DNA from: Moduliflexus sp964602655
Lineage (GTDB): Bacteria > Moduliflexota > Moduliflexia > Moduliflexales > Moduliflexaceae
Assembly (NCBI GenBank): GCA_964602655.1
Contig: CAZRSF010000046.1
Location: 1 to 48,930 of the forward strand
DNA: 48,930 nucleotides
Reading direction: 5' to 3'
The notes beneath the pieces were generated by a model that worked only from the letters and a program-made list of their open reading frames with translations, did no database searches and was not told the DNA's origin. Below are positions 43,819 through 48,930 of the stretch, in pieces (the stretch's first letter is position 1; each line of letters starts with the position of its first letter). The position numbers were made by a program, and so were the translations under genes.

Positions 43819-44133
43819 TTACGCTGCAATCGCTTTAATGCGCACCGCTGTAAAATCCTGGCGATGCCCCTGTTTCCGCTGATAATTTTTTTTCCGTTTA
43901 TATTTGAAGACAATAATTTTTTTGCCTCTGCCGTGTTCGACGATTTCAGCCGTGACCGACGCATTTTTGAGAAGCGGCGTTCCGACCGCTACTTTATTGT
44001 CGTTGCCTTTGATCATCAACACTTCGTCGAAAACGAATTCCGCGCCCGCTTCGGCGTCAAGTTTCTCGACTCGAAGGACTTCGCCTTCTTTTACAGCATG
44101 TTGCTTTCCACCAGTTTTAATGACTGCGTACAC
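43819..44133 (-). CDS. rplU: Ribosomal protein bL21
   Basis: A 104-residue 50S ribosomal protein. YAVIKTGGKQHAVKEGEVLR at the start and FKYKRKKNYQRKQGHRQ near the end are diagnostic. The start is GTG 44133, with GGAGG about nine bases upstream. An in-frame ATG at 44253 would add 40 residues foreign to L21, some of it leader sequence. TTGACA at 44243-44238 may be part of the promoter. First gene of the run that ends with apt. Confidence 0.97.
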   Translation of the reverse strand: MYAVIKTGGKQHAVKEGEVLRVEKLDAEAGAEFVFDEVLMIKGNDNKVAVGTPLLKNASVTAEIVEHGRGKKIIVFKYKRKKNYQRKQGHRQDFTAVRIKAIAA

Positions 44134-44277
44134 GATGCATGACCTCCAAAACATGTAACTCTCTATTTTTTCGACTGATACGATACTCTCATTTTTTCCC
44201 GCAAAACAGAAGTCAGCTAACACAGAAGCCAAAATTCTGTCAAGAGTTTTCAATACATTGCAAAAAAAGTCAGGCGG

Positions 44278-44316
44278 GTTCAGTAAGGGCAGGTTCTGAA
44301 CCTGCCCCTACTGAAC
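44278..44316. repeat. Palindrome GTTCAGTA with GGGCAGGTTC arms
   Basis: GTTCAGTAAGGGCAGGTTC and its near-mirror form a 39-bp palindrome. Its right arm supplies the last two codons and the TAG stop of the minus-strand HAD gene (Val-Gln-stop). It lies between rplU's leader and the 3' end of the HAD gene. Confidence 0.8.
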
Positions 44317-44985
44317 AAACATCTCTTTCGGCAGCAGGCCAAGATGCGCGATCACGCCATGTACTCCGCCAATCTGCTGAAGCGCAGGATGCGTCTCCGG
44401 CGGGCCGACGGCATAAATGCGTCCGATCCCCGCCTGTTGCGCCGCAAGAATGCCCGACGGCGCATCTTCGACGACCACGCACATTTCCGGCGGCAGCCCT
44501 AAGCGGTCTGCGGCTCGCCGGTAGCAATCCGGCGCAGGCTTACCGGGAAGCGTGCCGTCGTCATAGATAATATGGCTGGTATCGAACCAGGTATCGAGAT
44601 GGAGATGTTCAAGATAAAACTCGATATTGATCGCGCCGGATGACGTGGCAATTGCGTGTGGAATGTCGTGAGCGACAAGATAATTCAAGACCTCGACTGT
44701 TCCAGGCGAGAGTCGAAAATCGGTTCCCCATTCCAGGCATAACCGCTGATAATGCTTCTCCTTCTCATCCGCCAAACGACGCTGCTCCGCGACCGAGAGT
44801 TCTCGTCCTGTCAAATACGCTAAAATCGCGGCATTCGTCCGGCCAAGCACGAATTGCCGAATCTCATCGGTCGTCAACGCGCGACCGCGCAGTCGCAATG
44901 AAAATTGCTGCCATGCTTCGTCGTGCAATGCCGAATCCCAGAGCAGCACGCCATTGAAATCAAAAATAATCCCTGAGTATGTCAT
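44308..44985 (-). CDS. HAD-superfamily hydrolase, beta-phosphoglucomutase-like
   Basis: 225 residues, Rossmann-like HAD with an alpha cap. Nucleophile motif I reads IIFDFNGVL (D9, N11): the second Asp of the usual DxD, a general acid/base, is Asn here. Motif II ATSSGA, motif III Lys in LPGKPAPDCY, motif IV VVVEDAPSGILAA. This cap type is common in sugar-phosphate phosphatases and mutases. The Asn substitution may change or weaken activity. The stop codon is provided by a palindromic repeat. Nine bases separate it from the acyltransferase gene; CGGAG precedes the ATG. Confidence 0.87.
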   Translation of the reverse strand: MTYSGIIFDFNGVLLWDSALHDEAWQQFSLRLRGRALTTDEIRQFVLGRTNAAILAYLTGRELSVAEQRRLADEKEKHYQRLCLEWGTDFRLSPGTVEVLNYLVAHDIPHAIATSSGAINIEFYLEHLHLDTWFDTSHIIYDDGTLPGKPAPDCYRRAADRLGLPPEMCVVVEDAPSGILAAQQAGIGRIYAVGPPETHPALQQIGGVHGVIAHLGLLPKEMFVQ

Positions 44986-44994
44986 AACGCTCCG

Positions 44995-45750
44995 TTATTG
45001 TTTGTCGTGTTCCGCAGCGTTCCGATGTTTGATCGCCTTTGCGGGAACACCGACGGCGACGCTAAACGGCGCAATATCTTTCGTGACGACCGCGCCGCTG
45101 CCAAGAATCACGCCATCGCCGACATGCGCGCCATCCAGCACCTTGACGCCTGCGCCAAGCCAGCAGCCATCGCCGATTGCCACGCCGTCCGCATACGATC
45201 CTTGCTGAATCGGCGGCACATCCGGTAGATCAAAATGATACATCGAGCCGCCGACGTAGCATTGCGCGGCGAAAAGCGTATCGCGGCCAATCGTCGTTTC
45301 TTTGACGGCATACACTAAACATTGCGCGCCGAAATTCGTATTGTCGCCCACCGAGAGTTTGCCATCTTTCGCGCTCAGAATGCAGCCCCGGCTGATGATC
45401 ACATTGTCGCCGATCACCAAATCCTGCCCCGCGCAGCCTTTGGCGTCCAACACGCAATCGTCGTCAATCATGACGTTATTCCCGATGCGAATTTTGTGCG
45501 GATGACGCAGCACCACGCGCTGACCGAAGACCACGCCGCGCCCGATGCTGCCGATCAGCCGGGGATACAACATCTTCCGCAGCAGAAACCCAAGCGCGCC
45601 GGGCAGCCAGTTGCAGAGCAGCATAATCAGTTCATATTTCAGCAACGCGCCGAATCCCGCCTTGCCGATGACGGTGTCCTGATATTTTTGCAACGGCGAT
45701 TTGCGCGAGTCTGTCACCTTCGCCTGAAATTTGGTCTGCGATTTTTCCAT
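44995..45750 (-). CDS. Left-handed beta-helix acyltransferase
   Basis: A 251-residue hexapeptide-repeat protein. After a basic head and a hydrophobic segment (residues about 45-70, KYELIMLLCNWLPGALGFLL, possibly membrane-associated), the rest is a left-handed beta-helix made of [LIV]-G-x4 turns such as IGDNVIISRG, IGDGCWLGAGVKVLDG and VGDGVILGSGAVVTKD. This end block matches maltose/galactoside O-acetyltransferases and serine acetyltransferases. The likely role is O-acetylation of a sugar or cell-surface glycan. The ATG at 45750 has AGAGG upstream, so ATG 45834 is less likely. Confidence 0.87.
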   Translation of the reverse strand: MEKSQTKFQAKVTDSRKSPLQKYQDTVIGKAGFGALLKYELIMLLCNWLPGALGFLLRKMLYPRLIGSIGRGVVFGQRVVLRHPHKIRIGNNVMIDDDCVLDAKGCAGQDLVIGDNVIISRGCILSAKDGKLSVGDNTNFGAQCLVYAVKETTIGRDTLFAAQCYVGGSMYHFDLPDVPPIQQGSYADGVAIGDGCWLGAGVKVLDGAHVGDGVILGSGAVVTKDIAPFSVAVGVPAKAIKHRNAAEHDKQ

Positions 45751-45765
45751 GCTGCCTCTTCTTAT

Positions 45766-45878
45766 TCCAATTGCCTTTTGAAAGATCATATTCGCGGTGT
45801 ACGTCGAAACTGCGTTTCGACGAGGGCGAAACACCAGTTTCGCCCTACAATTGACGATCTCTTCGAAGGCAATTGGTA
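45766..45878. mobile_element. MITE-like CAATTG element with a nested hairpin insertion
   Basis: Ends TTCCAATTGCCTTTTG and CTTCGAAGGCAATTGGTA mirror each other. Compared with the short copy at 32655-32720, it carries an extra central block. That block is CGTCGAAACTGCGTTTCGACG followed by a GGGCGAAAC/GTTTCGCCC hairpin, between a GTAC and a TACAATTGACG that are adjacent in the short copy. A second repeat family has inserted into the first. Confidence 0.75.
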
Positions 45879-45901
45879 TTATTTATGAATATACGGATGT
45901 T

Positions 45902-45931
45902 CGTAGGGGCGTTCAATTGAACGCCCCTACG
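45902..45931. repeat. Palindrome CGTAGGGGCGTTCAATTG
   Basis: Perfect 30-bp palindrome centred on AATT, next to the MITE-like element. The 45751-46110 gap contains only these repeats and leader sequence. Confidence 0.8.
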
Positions 45932-46110
45932 AAGATGTTGCTCAGAACTCTCATTTTAGTAAACGACAATTTCGTCAAACATTTTTTATGCCGCCATCAT
46001 ATCTCAGCAAAAAATCCTTGACGCGTTTTTCCTCTCTTTATAGAGACCGACGCAAGAGAACAACCGCTGACGAATCGAGCATCATATGGGTACAACAAAG
46101 GAGCAGGCTG

Positions 46111-48726
46111 ATGAAAGCAAAAGATTGGAGTTGCGGAATTCCTTCGCTGGATCGCGCATTAGGCGGCGTCTGGGCGGGCGATAATATCGTGCTGCAAGTG
46201 GATGATCTTCAGGATTTTCTGCCATTCGTCCATCGCTATTGCCGCTATACGCAAGAGGCTGGCCTGAAGCTGGTCTATTTTCGTTTTGCCGATCATCCAT
46301 CGTTCTTGCCGGAAGGCGTGGACGCGGAATGCCATCATCTGAACCCGGAAATCGGCTTCGAGCAATTTATTTTCGAGATTTTCACTGTGATCGAAAAGCA
46401 CGGCAAGGGCGTCTATTACTTGTTCGACAGCCTGTCCGGCCTCGCGGTGGATTGGTACAGCGACCGGATGCTCGGCAACTTCTTCATGCTGACCTGTCCG
46501 TACCTCTATATTTACGACACCGTGACCTTTTTCGCGCTGCTGCGCGACCTGCACACGCCGTTAGCGATTAAGGCGATTCATAACACTGCGCAGGTCATTC
46601 TCGATGTCTTTCGCAGCAAAGAAAAATTATACATTCTGCCGATCAAGGTGTTCGAGCGCTATTCCCCGACGATGTACATGCTGCATAGCTGGGAACTGGA
46701 CGAATTTCGCCCGGTCACGAAAAGCATCGAGTTGTCCCAGATTCTCGCCACGACGCCGCAGCCCTGGATTGACGTGAATATTGACTGGCGCGACCCCTGG
46801 ACGAATACGTTTCTGCACGCGCAGAAAACCTACGAACGCTTGCAACGCGGCGAGGCCGTCGCAGAAGACGTTCACGCCCTCAAATGCCACTTGATCAAAA
46901 TGACGCTGACGCGCGACGAAGACGCCGTGTTTCGGTTGAGCGAGACCTATTTCGAATTAGCCGATCTGCTCGCCATCGGCAAACGCATGATCGGCACAGG
47001 GCTGATCGGCGGCAAATCGGTCGGCATGTTGTTAGCGCGCAGCATTCTCACCAAAGACAGCGACCGCTTCGAAAACCGGTTAGAAATTCACGATTCGTTT
47101 TTTATCGGTTCGGATGTGTTTTACACCTATCTTATCCGCAACGATTGCTGGTGGGAACGCCATCATATGAAAAGCGCGGATGACATTTTCGAACGCGCCG
47201 CGCATATCCAGCAAAAGCTCTACGTCGGCAGTTTCGCGGCGGATATTATCGAGCAGTTCCGCGAAATGCTCAACTATTTCGGCCAATCGCCGATCATTGT
47301 CCGCTCCAGCAGTTTGTTGGAAGACGCCTACGGCAATTCGTTCTCCGGCAAATATGAAAGCGTCTTTTGCGCCAATCAGGGCGATCCGGAGAAACGGCTC
47401 GCCCATTTCATCGAAGCGGTCAAGACCGTCTATGCCAGCACGATGAGCGAAGAAGCCCTGTCGTACCGCCTGCATCGCGGCTTATTGCAGCAGGACGAGC
47501 AGATGGCGCTGCTCGTGCAGCGCGTCTCCGGCGAATTCCACGATCACCTCTATTTTCCGCATATCGGCGGCGTCGGTTATTCCTTTAACCCGTTCGTCTG
47601 GAACAAAAAAATAGACCCGGCGCAAGGGATGCTGCGATTGGTCTTCGGATTGGGGACGCGGGCGGTTGACCGGCAGGACGACGATTATACGCGCGTCGTG
47701 GCGTTGAACGAGCCGATGTTGCGCCCCGAAGGTTCGTCGGACGAAGTCAGAAAATACAGTCAAAAAATCATGAACGTCCTTGATTTGAAGGCCAATCAGC
47801 ATGTGTCGTATGCGTTCGAGCAGGTGGCGAACATTGCGACGAACCTGCCCCTGGATGTGTTCGCGTCGCGGGATTACGATATGGAAGCCCGCGCGAAACA
47901 ATTGAACATCAAAGGCGTGTTTTCGTATCTGCTGACGTTCCAAACCTTGCTGACCGCCACGACCTTTGCCGACGAGATGCGGGAAATGCTCGCCGTGCTC
48001 AGCCGCGCCTACGCGCATCCGGTGGACATCGAATTTACCGCGAATTTCCTGAATAGCGGGGATTATCGCATCAATCTGCTGCAATGCCGCCCGTTCCAAT
48101 TTACGCGCGAGTTGACGCACGTTCGAATCCCGGAGAATCTGCCGCCGGATCGCGTCGTCTTGCAGACGAACGGCCCGATTGTCGGGTGCAGCATGGCAAA
48201 ACAGGTGGATCGAATCATCTACATCGTGCCGGAACAATACGGCGTCCTGCCGACCGCGGAACGCTATGCCGTCGCCCGGCTGATCGGCAAAATCACGAAT
48301 CAACCGGATCATCCGCCGACCGTGATGCTCATCGGGCCGGGGCGCTGGGGGACGCGGATGCCGGAACTCGGCGTGCCGGTGTCCTTTTCCGAAATCAAAA
48401 ACGTCTCGATTCTCTGCGAAGTGGCGCGGATGCACGAAGGCTTGAACCCGGATTTATCGCTCGGCACGCATTTTTTCAACGATTTGGTGGATATGGATAT
48501 TCTGTATATGGGGATTTCGCCGCTGCAACCCGGTTCGGCGCTGAATGAGCCGCTGCTGAAACAGTCGCCGAATCATCTGCTTGATCTGCTGCCGGACGCC
48601 GCGCCGTATGCCGAGATGATTCGCGTGGTAGATTCGCATGACGCTGTCGAGGGTCAACGCCTGTTGCTTCATGCCGATACGCTGGAGCAGCGCGGCGTCG
48701 TGTTTTTGACGGGCGCGGCGGATTGA
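46111..48726 (+). CDS. PEP/pyruvate-binding protein with degenerate KaiC-like N-terminus
   Basis: An 871-residue cytoplasmic protein. Residues 1-230 look like a RecA/KaiC domain (CGIPSLDRALGG) but the P-loop is lost: GGVWAGDN at 18-25 has no GKT. Residues about 290-680 are a PEP/pyruvate-binding ATP-grasp domain as in PEP synthase: GLIGGKSVGML (G300-S303 region), IIVRSSSLLED with R398, SGKYES, and IEFTAN...YRINLLQCRPFQ. A third domain (680-871) with GPGRWGTR is family-specific. The phosphohistidine and PEP-utilising domains of PEP synthase are missing, so it may be a regulator or a kinase acting on another partner. The ATG at 46111 has AAGGAG upstream; ATG 45988 is less likely. Confidence 0.85.
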   Translation: MKAKDWSCGIPSLDRALGGVWAGDNIVLQVDDLQDFLPFVHRYCRYTQEAGLKLVYFRFADHPSFLPEGVDAECHHLNPEIGFEQFIFEIFTVIEKHGKGVYYLFDSLSGLAVDWYSDRMLGNFFMLTCPYLYIYDTVTFFALLRDLHTPLAIKAIHNTAQVILDVFRSKEKLYILPIKVFERYSPTMYMLHSWELDEFRPVTKSIELSQILATTPQPWIDVNIDWRDPWTNTFLHAQKTYERLQRGEAVAEDVHALKCHLIKMTLTRDEDAVFRLSETYFELADLLAIGKRMIGTGLIGGKSVGMLLARSILTKDSDRFENRLEIHDSFFIGSDVFYTYLIRNDCWWERHHMKSADDIFERAAHIQQKLYVGSFAADIIEQFREMLNYFGQSPIIVRSSSLLEDAYGNSFSGKYESVFCANQGDPEKRLAHFIEAVKTVYASTMSEEALSYRLHRGLLQQDEQMALLVQRVSGEFHDHLYFPHIGGVGYSFNPFVWNKKIDPAQGMLRLVFGLGTRAVDRQDDDYTRVVALNEPMLRPEGSSDEVRKYSQKIMNVLDLKANQHVSYAFEQVANIATNLPLDVFASRDYDMEARAKQLNIKGVFSYLLTFQTLLTATTFADEMREMLAVLSRAYAHPVDIEFTANFLNSGDYRINLLQCRPFQFTRELTHVRIPENLPPDRVVLQTNGPIVGCSMAKQVDRIIYIVPEQYGVLPTAERYAVARLIGKITNQPDHPPTVMLIGPGRWGTRMPELGVPVSFSEIKNVSILCEVARMHEGLNPDLSLGTHFFNDLVDMDILYMGISPLQPGSALNEPLLKQSPNHLLDLLPDAAPYAEMIRVVDSHDAVEGQRLLLHADTLEQRGVVFLTGAAD

Positions 48727-48770
48727 TAGGTTTTTATCGCCGATGACAGGGCTGCCCGCCGCCGCGCTCA

Positions 48771-48803
48771 AAACCTCACAGGTTTCGAACACCTGTGAGG
48801 TCT
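48771..48803. repeat. Palindrome, TTCGAA-centred relative
   Basis: ACCTCACAGG, a TTTCGAAC centre and CCTGTGAGGT form an imperfect palindrome between two convergent genes. A likely shared transcript end. Confidence 0.8.
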
Positions 48804-48811
48804 GCGCTATT

Positions 48812-48930
48812 TCACCCCACCGCCGCCTGCCCATTCATCAGCAGCGGCAGCCGCCAATCCCCGCAGCGCGGATGAGAGCGGCATGGCTCGATTATCACGA
48901 CGATTGTTTCTGAGATTTCGCGTATGCAAT
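48812..48930 (-). CDS. C-terminal end of an unidentified gene (5' end outside window)
   Basis: An open frame entering from the right edge and ending ...DWRLPLLMNGQAAVG-stop at 48812-48814 (minus strand). About 39 codons are visible. Codon choice is like neighbouring core genes, and it stops just before a palindromic repeat, as other genes here do. Too short to assign. Confidence 0.4.
   Translation of the reverse strand, partial: CIREISETIVVIIEPCRSHPRCGDWRLPLLMNGQAAVG

Overview
The window looks like chromosomal DNA from an uncultured Gram-negative-type bacterium. Most of it has roughly balanced base composition. It carries core bacterial genes (recA, minCDE, tsaE, obg, rplU, rpmA, rsfS, rlmH, apt, dinG, one tRNA-Arg) and features expected of a cell with an outer membrane, such as a lipoprotein, exported M16 peptidases and a left-handed beta-helix acyltransferase. 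Non-coding gaps are packed with short palindromic repeats of several families. This style is known from large genomes of several candidate phyla. I cannot name the lineage from this sequence alone.

Layout. 1-4.0 kb: a ribose-type sugar ABC transporter (permease cut by the window edge, then the double ATPase) diverges from a LacI-family regulator. Both promoters have the same design, a TTGACA box followed by two AACGTT sites. 4.1-5.9 kb: a membrane-anchored alpha/beta hydrolase and thiamine pyrophosphokinase. 6.0-11.0 kb: recA with a long, repeat-filled leader, two small membrane genes (one a CPBP protease) and a divergent second EF-G. 11.4-12.4 kb: a DppD-type peptide transporter ATPase.

12.4-19.6 kb is the accessory part. 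A strikingly A/T-rich block holds a HEPN-like gene and an AIPR gene with a fused nuclease-like domain, with palindromic MITE-like elements in front of each. It is followed by an overlapping pair encoding an OLD/RecF-like ATPase and a Toprim-like protein, bracketed by 25-bp direct repeats. Then come a methylenetetrahydrofolate-reductase-like protein, at least two gene fragments, a SUKH immunity-type protein and the relic 3' end of an ABC-F gene. I read this as a defence and gene-decay island. The AIPR gene and the ATPase-Toprim pair are the best candidates for an under-described system.

19.6-28.1 kb: a lipoprotein with two retropepsin-like active-site motifs, a membrane-embedded LuxR regulator, a mosaic repeat, an ABC-F ATPase, a LysN-like aminotransferase and a PAS-PAS histidine kinase with a membrane sensor. 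28.2-34.2 kb: tsaE, the minCDE operon and a catalytic/non-catalytic pair of M16 peptidases. 34.3-40.4 kb: a DinG helicase with a small coupled gene, small STAS-like and YciI-like proteins, DppF, an FmdB zinc ribbon, one gene of unknown function and a Nudix hydrolase.

40.4-44.1 kb: tRNA-Arg(CCT) and a compact minus-strand run, rplU-rpmA-obg-rsfS-rlmH-response regulator-apt, centred on ribosome assembly. 44.3-48.9 kb: a HAD phosphatase and acyltransferase pair, a large PEP/pyruvate-binding protein with a degenerate KaiC-like N-terminus, and the end of an unidentified minus-strand gene.
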